The translations under genes and the position numbers were made by a program. 64,000 nucleotides of DNA from positions 21,578,785 to 21,642,784 of the forward strand of contig OX243824.1 of assembly GCA_945859605.1 (NCBI GenBank), written 5' to 3'. Origin of the DNA: Lumbricus rubellus (taxonomy: Eukaryota > Annelida > Clitellata > Crassiclitellata > Lumbricidae). The notes under the pieces were generated by a model that was not told the DNA's origin, did not search any database, and saw only the letters and a program-made list of their open reading frames with translations. This document shows positions 47,166 through 58,500 of this stretch, one piece after another (position 1 is the stretch's first letter; each line of letters begins with the position of its first letter).

Positions 47166-48570
47166 TTTCGTTATTCGACTTATTCCCTTATTCTCTTGTT
47201 ACCTGAGAGCAACACAAAAATTCAGTCATTTAACATAAACCCAATTTTAGTCCAATCATGTATAAAAGTATACTTCAAGAATGTTGCTTAAGGTTGTAAT
47301 AGACTAGATGTTTCTTAAGCTGATTGTGGCATAATTTTCCAACGAGAATTAATACATTTACGTAATTTAGACATACTGAGGATAATATTTAGAAATCAGC
47401 TAAACCTACAAGAAAAATAATGTGCTATATATTAGGAAATCTACATCTCATCACACAATTTCTGCACTTATCTTGCTCATGTATCGATCAATCACGCTGT
47501 GAAATCATCAAAGGAGTAAATAAAAATGTATGCAATTATGTTAACAACACTTTAGCATACCGTATTGTACCAATTGAAAATTTCTCAGTGTAAACTAGTG
47601 TCACGCTGTGAAATCATCAAAGGAGCAAATAAAAATGTATGCTATTATGCTAACAACACTTTAGCATACCGTATTGTACCAATTGAAAATTTCTCAGTGT
47701 AAACGAGTGTCACAAGTTGAACCATGCATGCAATCAGTACACAGTCATGCATGTAATTATGCACTTGAAATTGAATTGAAGCAATAAAATCACAAAAAAG
47801 CAATTATTGCCACGCTGGTTTTGAAAGAAGCGACCTGTAAAGACGTAGGCAGCGTAGATTCTGTATATTAAAATTAAAAATAGGTTTGTCAATTTGCCAT
47901 ACATTCAAACACCAGTAATGATGATAGAAAATCACAAGTCTTCGATCCCTACACTGCCAGTGACTCAACATTAGGCCTACAACTGAACAGTCAACAGGTA
48001 CAATTTCTCGTTGCATACATAATAGTCGGTGAATCTGTTATATAACTTATATTAATTTTTTAAAGCGCTTTACTGATTTTCGTTACATTATAGCCTTTAT
48101 AGGCCTATATCACAGGTTTGGCGAGTAGCCTAGACAACAATAATCGCGTGTTCGGTTCAGGTGATAGCGAACGTAACGCGTGTTCGAGTGGTCCAGGACT
48201 TAAGAACAACAACCTGTAATATTTGAAGATTTGGCTAAATTTTCTTCAAAAACAAGGTCTTTAAGAGTCTTTTAATATAAACGTATTACGGCATTCACCT
48301 AGGCCTACTCTACCTTCAACTACTAGTCTAGGCTACAGAAACAATTTTACGACGAGCGAGCTGTCAAAACAGGTGTCAAATTCAACATCGCAAATTCCAT
48401 ATACATGTCCATAAGGGACATGCGGGCGATCTAAAACTCTTTATGCAAACCAATCGAATTCTTTAAATGAAATAAATTACTTTTTTAGAACGAAAACCGA
48501 TGTATCGTGTAGTTTTAAGCGATCGAATCCATCCTCCACACCTGTGTATACCTCCTAAATTGCTTTCTAG
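47166..48570. other. Upstream region of the Mcr-like gene
   Basis: AT-rich. On the minus strand a CCAAT complement (GATTGG) near 47257 and ACTTTTATAC near 47268 lie about 100 bp above the start codon and could be core promoter elements; I cannot place the start site. A 109-bp unit is duplicated in tandem at 47493-47710. Confidence 0.35.
47493..47710. repeat. 109-bp tandem duplication
   Basis: Two copies starting CACGCTGTGAAATCATCAAA at 47493 and 47602, with very few differences. Confidence 0.93.
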
Positions 48571-49961
48571 CAGGGATGCCACTCTGAATTTTGAAAAAGG
48601 TCAGATGAGGTAGAAAAAAGGCTAGCTTGACAATTTCTTTGAAAAATACATGAATTTTTTCGGTTTGAAATTTCTGACAAACTCTTTTTAGTCGTCCTAT
48701 GATTAGAATTTGCTCCTTTTTCTTCCCGATAAAATCTCTGCAGTGGCGTAACAACCTGGCCGGGGGCCCGTGGACAATCTAAGCATCTGGGCCCTTAGGC
48801 TACTCGTTAGCGAGACTAAAAAGTAGGATTAACAAGATAGCTATTTAAGACTGGGTAAAACGAAAGGGTGTGATAGGCCTTGAATTTGTATTGTGCCAAT
48901 TGATTAGAGAGTTCTGGTGCCATTATAATAGTAACAATTTCGACAATTTATATGGCACCCTAACACGACCATGCCGTTAAAGGGCGAATTACAAGGCAGC
49001 TGATCCCATCTGCTATTCGATCACAATCAGCTCTTACGCGGGTGTTCGAAATTGCGAATAGGCTAGTAGTTTTGGCCATTACGATGCAACATTGTTTGGG
49101 TCTATATCCCAATTACCACAGTTTCAGGCTAATATATTATTTAATTTAAAGGACTTGAATTGATTTCATAAATGCCAAAATAGTAGTCTCACTTTCTCAC
49201 ACCCGATTAATCAAAAAAGGTCTATTAATATACAGGCGCGGATTCAGAGGGGGGCGGAGCCGGCGTACGCCCCCTAAACCTCAGCAAATGTTCTCAAACT
49301 AAACTGACCTAAAACTAATATAATTGCAATTTGGGGATAGGATATTTGAAGTAGCTGGACCGGCAGAATGGAGCTCTCTTACCGGAGCTCTGTTACCTAC
49401 TTACCTGAGTTGCTAGCAGACGTTGCCCACATGACCAATGACTTTTGCCGTGACGTCATTCCCAAAGTTCATTTACAGACAAAATTTACGTAAATAGAAA
49501 TTGGTCAATTAAAAAATATGTCGAGTGGTCCGCCGTCAAAACGACTTAAACAAGCAGTTTTATCATTCGCGAATAAGCCGACTGCCATTGGTAAGACGTA
49601 AGCCTATCTTATGCCTAAATCTCAAAAGATGGCATATGATTATCATTATAATTTAGAAATTCGTCGTGCTGATTATAGCCGCCGAAAGCGTTCAGCTGTC
49701 GATATTATGGACAAAAGCAAATCAAGGATATAGAACTGCAATTTCAGCAGGTCGGGTCATGGGAGCTCTTCAGCAGATATTAAATGTATCAAAGATTACT
49801 CATATAATCATTCTTTTAACGCTCGGTGGCGTGCGGTCCATGGATGAGGCGCATCCCTTGCTTATGGAATCAATTTTTATACAAATACTAGTGTAGGCTA
49901 TTCAATTTCTATCATTACTATGTTAATTATCGTGTGATAAATTGGCATCGACTATATTATT

Positions 49962-50172
49962 TTTACATACATACCTACATACGTACATACGTACATACGT
50001 ACATACATACATACATACAACCATACATGCATACATACATACATTCATACATACATACATACATACATACATACATACATACATACATACATACATACAT
50101 ACATACATACATACATACATACATACATACATACATACATACATACATACATACAAACATACATACATACAT
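49962..50172. repeat. (CATA)n microsatellite
   Basis: About 50 tetranucleotide units. Confidence 0.98.
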
Positions 50173-50275
50173 ACATACATACATGCATGCAATGCCATGC
50201 ATACTATAATAATTAGGCCTATACCCCTTCACCACTGTGCCGAACAAATGCATGTATGTGTGTGGGCTTATATGC

Positions 50276-50402
50276 CTATGTATGTATGTATGTACTTATG
50301 TTTGCTTGTATGTATGTAGGCCTATGTATGTATGTATGTATGTATGTATGTATGTATGTATGCATGTATGTATGTATGTATGTATGTATGTATGTATGTA
50401 GT
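50276..50402. repeat. (GTAT)n microsatellite, inverse of the preceding array
   Basis: About 28 TATG/GTAT units about 100 bp after the CATA run; the two arrays are complementary. Confidence 0.97.
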
Positions 50403-51047
50403 ATTTACGCCCCCCCTAACCAGAAATCCTTGATCCGCCCCTGATATACATATGTATACGCGCATAGGCAATCGGAAAACCACAATTGAACAACAATCAC
50501 GACTAATCTTGTTAAATTGGCCGATCTATAACGCAGTGCGATGTGCGCTCAGATGCCGACTGTAGGCCTATGCCTACTAGACTATATTGTAAATTTAATA
50601 TACCGGTAGGCTATAATTATTGCTACGGTAACTAATCTTCTTTACGTTCTCTGCCAAGCGGCAGGTCCAAACGTTCAATGTCTCCACGTTTCCCGCTGTT
50701 GTGCCATGTCCTTCAGTTCTCTGTATCCCTCTTCCATCCTCCCGTCTAGCAGTTTCTGTCTATGCCTTCCTCTGCACCTCTTTCCCTCTAATCTTCCTTC
50801 AATTCGGGTAACTTCAAGACGGTAACTAATAGAGCATGGAAATGCTAATGTGAAAATAATAGCCTGATGCTGGATAGGACACGTTCAAGGGTGCCTGATG
50901 CTGGACTGGCTGTGTTGGGATGCGGGGTGGCAAAATTATGATGACTCATTGGTTGTGTATGCGCTTTGCGTGGGAGAAATTCTGTTGAACTTTGGAACTT
51001 TCAGGGTCAAGTCAGGGTCGAGTCAATTAGGGCAAACCTGCTGATGG

Positions 51048-51084
51048 TGTGTGTTGTGTGTGTGTGTGTGTGTGTGTTTGTGTG
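51048..51084. repeat. (GT)n microsatellite
   Basis: GT dinucleotide run with one TTT break. Confidence 0.95.
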
Positions 51085-51129
51085 TGTTTACTCCTCCGGC
51101 CCCTCCCCATTTACATACCATAGAATGGC

Positions 51130-51340
51130 ATAGATAGACCAATAGCAATATTTGTGGAGATACGGTTGAACGGAGAGTGGCTATAGAGTCTAGATGACAT
51201 AACCGGAAGAGGCAGAACATCGCTCCGAGAGATGAGCCATACGGCAATGGACAGAGAACGATGGAGGAGCATAGTGAAGATGGCATCAGACATCTACGGC
51301 GTTGAGCCCACGGTTGATGATGATGGTGATGAGTTGAACG
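51130..51340 (+). mobile_element. LINE RT C-terminal scrap
   Basis: Encodes MSHTAMDRERWRSIVKMASD, the 'A.DR..WR..V' end of non-LTR reverse transcriptases. Followed by a GATGATGATGG run. Confidence 0.55.
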
Positions 51341-52225
51341 TAAACATATAACCCGGTTCAATGAATGATGTGCGCTGTTAATTGGGGTTGATACAAGAAT
51401 TCAAGTGGGCCGTGCTAAGCCCGTAGCACGTTCTGGCAACCCACCATGGCGGGTGGGTCTGGTATTAGGGGCGCTGACATACAACCACTGTCAACCAGGA
51501 GGGGCGAGGAGGGTGGTATGTCCCAAGCCTATCCATGATCTGAACCACATCTGCTTTCTGACCTCCCGTCTGCAGCATCACATCTCAGACACAAAATCGG
51601 GTCCGATGTCAGGTAATTTATGGGTCTATGTGGGCTGCAATGTTATTGCTGCTAATTCTAAATCAACAGATGAGGTGCAGCAGATGATGTGGAATAAAAC
51701 GCTGCCGAGAATGAACACGTAATAGTCTATGGCCTGTATAGGCCTACTCTTCAAGACAACTACACGTTATTATTGTCCCGAAAAAGTACATAAAAATTAT
51801 TTTTGGTTGAGCAGCTTGGGGGGCCCTTGGAACCTCGGGGGCCCGTGGATTTTGTCCACCTTCGTTACATGGTTGTTACGCCACTGAATCTCTGACGACC
51901 TTTTTAGTCTTTCGCTCCAAAAGTTACCATTTTTGGTCTAATCTCAAAAAATGTTCGACTTTTTCACGTCTTTTGTGCATTTTCATTTTTAAAATAATAA
52001 ATTTTTATGTAAAAAGTTGGGAAAATCGCCGTGAGAAAAAAGCTAGATCTTGACAAAAAAACCAATGAAACCTAGATTAGGCGGAAACCTCGATCTAGGT
52101 GGAAAAAGCTTTGAGCGTCATCCCTGGATTTCTAGTTTCGCCTGGTCGGTTACGCGCTCAGGTGTATACATAGACGTTGAAATTGAATCTGATTGATCAA
52201 AAGGTGTCAGGTGACACGTGACTGA

Positions 52226-52411
52226 ATGGCGTCTTCGGTTCACTTGAGTCCATCGCCTTTGACAGGACAAGAGGCAATTGATGCCAGATTGATGCTATCT
52301 AAACTTCTTGAACACAACAGTTGCTATAAAAAAATGTGCAATGTAAATCTGTCACATTTCTCGCAGCTATATAAAAGCCGACCAGCCAAATACGTCGGCC
52401 ATCTGGAATGA
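52226..52411 (+). CDS. Unrecognised 61-codon open frame (possible first exon, weak)
   Basis: ATGGCGTCTTCG... encodes MASSVHLSPSPLTGQEAIDA through NSCYKKMCNVNLSHF and stops at GHLE. I do not recognise it. It begins outside transposons, 99 bp after the nest, and runs into a LINE-tail-like sequence (CATCTGGAATGATCTATCTT). It may be the first exon of a plus-strand gene or chance. Confidence 0.15.
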   Translation: MASSVHLSPSPLTGQEAIDARLMLSKLLEHNSCYKKMCNVNLSHFSQLYKSRPAKYVGHLE

Positions 52412-52445
52412 TCTATCTTCAAAGCTGCATTTATTAGCCTACATC

Positions 52446-52615
52446 CATAGGCGGAGTTTATCAGGGGCTAGGGGGGGGGGGCTAAGCCCCTCCAAGAAGG
52501 CCCAGATTCAACTTTTTACCATGAAAATGGTATCCTTTTCGGGGTTAGCCCCTCCAAATAAGGCCCAGACTCGGGGTTAGCCCCCCCTAAGAACGGAAAC
52601 CAAACTCCGCCCATG
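52446..52615. mobile_element. 170-bp MITE with perfect 8-bp TSD
   Basis: CATAGGCGGAGTTTATCAGG to CCAAACTCCGCCCATG, flanked by CCTACATC on both sides (52438-52445, 52616-52623). Inserted in a LINE tail that resumes with TGGCCAGTCAAAC. Confidence 0.9.
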
Positions 52616-53779
52616 CCTACATCTGGCCAGTCAAACTTTCTTTCATAAATCTCTCAAGCTTTTTTCTGTCACCGTGGCTGGGCTCTGGTCTAAGTAGCTC
52701 TAGCCTATATCTCTTCAAGGGGCGCTATGTAAATCTATAGAATGAATGAATGAATGCATGAACTTGAACTATCCGATGAGCGATCGAATGAATTAATGAA
52801 TGAATGAACGAATTGATGTCAATTCAGGTCCTTGAGTAAGCCTGGGATATTAGTCCCAGAGTAGGCTAAGCCTACATTGACGACAAGGAACACAACGGTC
52901 ACGGTTGAACGGTTCTATTTTGTAAAACAGTAGGCCTAAATTAAAGATATGGGTATATTCATAGGTCTGCAAAATGTAACTTGTTTAGTGTGTGCATAAA
53001 TAGTAGGACCTTTACACCTATTGTTAGTGCTCTAGTGAGAAGAAATCAGACTAAAGCCTAAATGTAGCAATTAAAAATAGGTGTCAGTTTTATGGGCGGG
53101 CAAGTGTTCCTTTGTGCGGGTGCCCATGCTCGAGAGCGGTGCAGGTTGGTAGATGAGTTTATGAAGGTTAGAATCGTTAGATGGCAGCACAGGTCCGACA
53201 CGACAGTATCCTTGAGTGACGTGATACAGCTTTGACCAGTAACGGAGCCATTGAAGAATTTACAGCCTCCCGAAATAAAGGGCAACAAGAGGGCAAAGTT
53301 AATTTCCGTTCATTGATTTAGATGGGCATAGACCTTATAGTTCAACTAAAGAGACACAACAGTTACTGTAATTTATTGTTCAGCTGATGCCACAATATGC
53401 TCATTAAATTTTGGTTGGGGCTTTTTTAACGTGCAGTTGTAGGCTACACTAAATGTGCAGTTCTAAATTTTAAAACAGCTTACCAATTAAAGTTAAGTGC
53501 CCTCAACTACTTTTTAAGTATGGTCAGAATTGCCTGGGTTGGGCTTTCAACCCTTCCCTCATATTTTTAGGGCCCCATCGTGAGGCCATCTTTGCAAACC
53601 CCACATCTACATGGATCAGGGTGAGAATTGTCGAGGGTTTCAGCCCCCAGTCTTTTTTACAGCCCCATAGTAAAGTTTGTTTTTCACACCCCAATTCCAA
53701 GTGCATCATAGTCCAACCGCCCCCGTTATTTTTCCACAATTTTCACACTGACATGGATCATAGGCTGACAACCCCTAGC
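52616..53779. other. Intergenic, repeat scraps
   Basis: LINE-tail sequence with (GAAT)n to about 52815, the 3' end of a CATGGGC-family element at 53085-53133 (GTGCGGGTGCCCATG), and then nothing recognised. Confidence 0.5.
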
Positions 53780-53921
53780 CAGGGCTGTACTGGCAAAATT
53801 AGAGGCGAGACATGCTGCAGTTGCCTAGGCCTGTCTCCAGATCATTTTTTCGTATTCTACACACAAATATTTGAGTTGAGTATGCGCTGTATACTCGCAT
53901 ATACCCTCAATTACAGCCCTG
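53780..53921. mobile_element. hAT MITE, short
   Basis: CAGGGCTGTACTGG to AATTACAGCCCTG; flanks CCCCTAGC/CCACCAGC match at 6 of 8. Its right arm matches the left end of 4987-5386. Confidence 0.75.
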
Positions 53922-54253
53922 CCACCAGCTATTTTCTACAATTCTCATACTGTGTACTAGTGTGTAGGTGTGTATGGAAGGACCAGTATGCGCATTCCTT
54001 TGATATGCAAAACTGCTATTAATAAAAATAACACAACACCAAAATAATTGTTAAAGCAGTTCAATTTTGTAATTTAACGCAGAATTTTAGTGTTTGAAAA
54101 ATACTGCCTAAACTTTTTCTCATTCATTCATATTCTCATGCACACAACACTTAAAAATACACGAATGTCTCAAGATACTGAAGATAGAACATCTTTTTGA
54201 AACTTTGTTGAACTCTCAATGAAAGATCAACATCAAGCATTAAAAAGTCATAT

Positions 54254-54259
54254 TTTATT
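54254..54259 (-). terminator. CWF19L1: Candidate polyadenylation signal of CWF19L1
   Basis: AATAAA on the minus strand, 1145 bases after the stop codon. Another AATAAA lies near 53370. Confidence 0.3.
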
Positions 54260-54480
54260 GTACCTATATCAGTAAAAAATACAAAAAATCTTATCATGCA
54301 GCAAAAAAGGTAATGAACAAAAATCACATTTTAAAACACACTATCTCTTTCTCTCTTACAGGTCTGCACTTGGTAATACTCAAACCCTATCCACTATTTT
54401 CAAAAAATTTTAACCGTCCAATCACCTTGCTTTAACCTACCAAGTTCCTACCCCCCACTCTTGCTTACAAGTCTAATTGA

Positions 54481-54825
54481 AATATATACCACATTAGGAT
54501 TTCTGAACTCCAGAGCAATCTCTTGAATTCACAAAATTTTCTATTCTAAAACACTTCTTATGCCTACCCACCTAATCTGCATCAAGCACCCACATAATAT
54601 ATACCACATTAGGATTTCTGAACTCCAGAGCAATCTCTTGAATTCACAAAATTTTCTATTCTAAAACACTTCTTATGCCTACCCACCTAATCTGCATCAA
54701 GCACCCACATAATATATACCACATTAGGATTTCTGAACTCCAGAGCAATCTCTTGAATTCACAAAATTTTCTATTCCAGAATGCTTCTTATGCCTATCCA
54801 CCTAATCTGCCTCAAGGTTCAAGTA
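54481..54825. repeat. 115-bp tandem repeat, 3 copies
   Basis: AATATATACCACATTAGGAT starts at 54481, 54596 and 54711. The first two units are practically identical and the third diverges at its end. Located downstream of the CWF19L1 stop, probably in its 3' UTR. Confidence 0.97.
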
Positions 54826-55403
54826 CCCACATCAGACTTTCTATCCAAAATTAAAGTCTCACCTTGCCACAAAATCCTTACTCATCTATCCATTCTGCCT
54901 ATAATTATCTTATCTTAGACACAATATAAACCAAACTGTTAAGTCTGTACAGAACTACTGTGACAAAAATTCACTGGTCACCATGCCCAAAAGATTTCTG
55001 ACACAAAAGTCAAAATACAATTAAACTAAAGTTAAGAGTTTGCATCTAAAAATATAACTGGTTGTCACTGAAAGTACAACCAGCTAAATCCAGTCCTTCC
55101 AGCATAAAATACATTGTAACGAGATTTAACTTCTTCAACAATTTTGAAGCCTCTTCATGAACCTTCCGGTTACCCCATTGTTCAGCGGCGCCCCCAGGAT
55201 TTTTTCCATTGTTCTTTCTGGGCTTCTTTAACAGGCTCTACCCATGTCTAGTTCTTTGCTTCTGGTATGCTTGCAATTATTTGGCACGCTGTTATATCAG
55301 TTTACAATCAGTAACACTTTGATTGTGCATCAGAGGTTAGCAAATGCAACAGAATCAGTCAATAATTTCAAGTCATTTGGCAAATCTCATCGTGTATTCT
55401 CGA

Positions 55404-55545
55404 TCAGCTGAGCGTGAAGTCAAACTTCTTGAAGCCTTGTCGAAATTTTGCCACCATCTGAGTTTCTTCGTCTTTCGAGGTCTGACAGTTTTTCCAGTCA
55501 GCTCTGTCAGGCATATTCAGAATGGATGAAAGAGCAAGAGCCTCC
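55404..55545 (-). CDS. CWF19L1: CWF19L1 terminal exon j
   Basis: Encodes [20 protein letters not shown] then the [20 protein letters not shown] end and the stop TGA, aligned with human EAILNVPDKSDW...FRKDFEPYDFTLDD. A minus-strand AATAAA at 54259-54254 is a candidate polyadenylation signal. If used, it gives a 3' UTR of about 1.1 kb that includes the 115-bp tandem repeats. Confidence 0.95.
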
Positions 55546-58500
55546 CTGAATATATAAAGGACACGGAACAAGAAATAAATAAATTGGCATACAAGATATT
55601 CTTTGATGCTGATATTGCCTAAACTCACCTTATGTATGTGTTCAACTGTTCATACTGTGCGCATTTGAACATACTGGGTAATAAAAATCTGCAGACTTTG
55701 AGTAGGCTGAGAAATAACATACTTCTAGAGGTCTAGAAGTAAGGTAGTAAAACACCATGTGGTTATACAGGAAAGATGTTTAGAACACTCAGTAAAATTT
55801 CTACCAGTGAGACAAGTGATGTTTAGCAAGGTAGACGCAGAAAGGGGTGCATGAAGTGGTTTGTGATGTTCATGTATTAACAATAACATAAACATCTTAC
55901 AACAATTTAAAAACATTTTATGTAAACAAAAAGAAACATCCGAAACAAGAGACTGAACCTGACATCTAAGAAAATAACCCAGGCATAAACCTAACTTAGA
56001 GCAAGAACACACTGGTTAGTCATATAATTTGCAAATGGGTCCTTAAAGCACTTGAATTATTGGGTTAGTTATACAAACATGAGCAAAACTGAGCACTTTG
56101 ACAAGGATATCACAATCTCTGACCTGCCGAACTGGATTGGAAATCCTTTCTTTATCCTGTTCAGGTATCTCTCGCCATCCGGAAATTCGATGAAAAAGTA
56201 CGGAGCCATACCAGGCACTATCTACATTTCAAAACAATCACCCAAAAAAACAGAATACAAAAATTTAAAACAATCTGAGAGCAACAATCTTGGAATTCAA
56301 ACAGAAAGCAAACTTGTGTTTTACAAAGCATAACTTAACAGTTTCTTAAAAGCACTCAACAGATGGCCATCAAACAGCCGAAAAAGTGTGGATTTAAGAG
56401 TCTAAGGAAACCATATGCAGCTTTAATGTCATGAAAATTGCTCCAAATCCACGGCACTGCAACTGTTTTGCAAAAAAGCTTAACAAAGTGCATGGTCAAT
56501 AAACCCAACTTAGACAAAATCAAGAAATGATCAGGAAAGATCGTGAGAAAAAAAGGAGAAAATTACATTGCTGCAGAAAAATTATTCTTGGTCAGAAATC
56601 AATACATATATATGACTTAGCCATTCTGCATTATAATCATCATCCATTATATTGAGAAAGGTACCCTCATTCATTAAATTAATCTGTAGAGCGCCTCTTC
56701 AAGGGGGCTACTTAGCGGCACTCCAAACTTCAGCGTGGCAAATAAAAACTCTGTAAAACCGTTTACACGAATGAGGAATGCCTGAAGTTTTCTAGAAAAG
56801 TCAAGGGAGGCCATTCCAGGTCAATGGTCCATTGGTCCTGCTACCAAGAAGGGATGGTTCTACATAGTGGAAGCAGGAGCAAAAGGAACTGAGGGCAGAC
56901 TTTGTTCAGTCAAACAAAAGGAGCGGAAGTGGTGAGCACTAAGAGTAGGGTTACACAGCTCAAAGAGACAGACAGGAGCAAGGCCTAGCAGGCAGCGACA
57001 GGCCAGAGCAGAGATCCTATACATGATTTGCTGCTTGACGGGGATTCAGTGGAGAGCGTCATGCATATAGCTGGATATGTGGCTGAATTCAGGTATGCAG
57101 CCAATAAGACAGCATATGTGAGGCACGGTGGTGTAGTGATGGGTTTGGTGACTTGGAGCTCCAGGGTTTCAGGCTCAAATCCACCTCCAGCCGCTGCGTA
57201 GGAACCTTGAGCAAGTCCTTCACTCGCAATTGCTCGTGCACTTCCGTATGAAATTTCGATGCAGTGTCCGCACTGTAGGTTGGAGTTGGGAGCATCTCTG
57301 AGTAGTGATCTTGAAGGGGCGCTATAGCAAATGCAAGAAATAAAAAAATCTGACTCACCTGTCTGAGATCTGAGTATTGAGGAACCTGAGCGAGTTCAAT
57401 GTTTTGAGTGAGTGCAAAATTTACAACATTTTCAACGAGATCCTGACAGACGCTGCTCGGCACAGGAACTGCCTGAACACAAACAGAAAGAATTAGCACA
57501 CAATAAACAATATTATTAGAAGAAGAGCAGTCCCTTGTAAACGCTAACCCTGAGGCAGCCATGGGTATGAAATGTCAGCAACTTCATTTTCTTAGCCTCA
57601 GCATATGAGGGCGGTTGGCCAGACCTCTCCCTCACTGCTTTCATCTTCCCACCGACAGTGTAAGGTTGGTATACACGTCATAGCTAGGGCGCACACTTGG
57701 AGCAGAAATTTCAATAGATTTCTGCTCTGGCTGGATTTGAACCTACGACCTGTTGCTTGACAGTCAAGCATGCTAACCAATAGACTACCATGTGCTCCAA
57801 TGAAGAAATAAACACTCATCAAATCAAATGTGCTAAAGTTACAAAAAGCTATTTTTAAAAACTAGCATTCTAAAACATTCTGGTCGTATACGAAAATCAG
57901 TTGTCTTGAATATTTTTATCTTGGTACATCAATTCATAATTTTAGTCTGACACCTTGTGGGGCGCGGCGGTGTAGTGGTGGCGTCATTGCCTTGGAGCCG
58001 GAAGGTTCGAGGTTCGAATCCAACTCACCGTGTAAGGACCTCGGGCAAGTTCTTCACTCACAATTGCTCAGCGTTCGGCGTGAAACTTCGATGCAGTGTC
58101 CACTCTACATTCGGGAGCGCCTCTGAATAAATAGAGCTTGAAGGGGTGCTATAACAAGTGCACATACAAACCTTACAGAATTATTAACTGCGAGATAGGC
58201 ATTACATTTCACACTTGTGCATGGACAGCATTCACTTGATGCACTCAAAATACATTACCTGAATTTGCAAATGTTGCGTCTTGTAATTTCTTTCGAAATA
58301 CACGATTTCTTTTCCCTGAGATGAAAAATACTTTCTAAGCGAAGATTTGTAACTGATCACAAGTTAAGTTCAAACACTTCAATAAGCAGACGATCGTACC
58401 GATGTTTATCAATGGCAACACCTGATAGAATAAGTGCAAATTACAGTTCTGTACTGTCACATTAAAATGAGGCATCCTCTAAGACTGTGTTCATTGATTG

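Larger units (their letters stand above)
44973..46098. mobile_element. Diverged CATGGGC-family copy interrupted by a hAT MITE
   Basis: Starts CATGGGCACTCGTAGAAATT and has the family 3' region (TTTTCCAGGGGCATGG...) split by the hAT at 45677-46070. The right terminus is degraded and no target duplication remains. It also holds the TTAA hairpin (45088-45157) and a 'gctcccagtg' repeat. Confidence 0.55.
49233..50443 (+). mobile_element. Inner hAT-like element with transposase N-terminal remnant
   Basis: CAGGCGCGGATTCAGAGGGG at the left and the complement CAGGGGCGGATCAAGG at the right. Target duplication not clear. The plus strand at 49518-49600 encodes MSSGPPSKRLKQAVLSFANK, resembling the 'KRLKQ..L..FF' N-terminus of hAT/ZMYM-type transposases. 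The rest is replaced by (CATA)n and (GTAT)n. Confidence 0.65.
48741..51886. mobile_element. Middle hAT element, perfect 8-bp TSD
   Basis: Starts CAGTGGCGTAACAACCTGG and ends CATGGTTGTTACGCCACTG, flanked by AATCTCTG on both sides (48733-48740, 51887-51894). Subterminal GGGGGCCCGTGG occurs at both ends. Contains the inner element, a LINE RT scrap (51130-51340) and a GT run. Confidence 0.9.
48571..52127. mobile_element. Outer hAT-like element of a three-level nest
   Basis: Left end CAGGGATGCCACTC, right end GAGCGTCATCCCTGG, flanks CTTTCTAG/ATTTCTAG (7 of 8). Only about 170 bp and 240 bp belong to it. The rest is the middle element inserted at AATCTCTG. Confidence 0.75.

Noticed and set aside
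49934..50319. Long His/Tyr or Cys/Met repeat frames
   Set aside because: Products of the CATA/GTAT microsatellites in six frames.
57690..57805. Genuine tRNA gene
   Set aside because: Box A and B are visible but the acceptor stem does not pair and the body continues as a repeat; called SINE or tRNA pseudogene.
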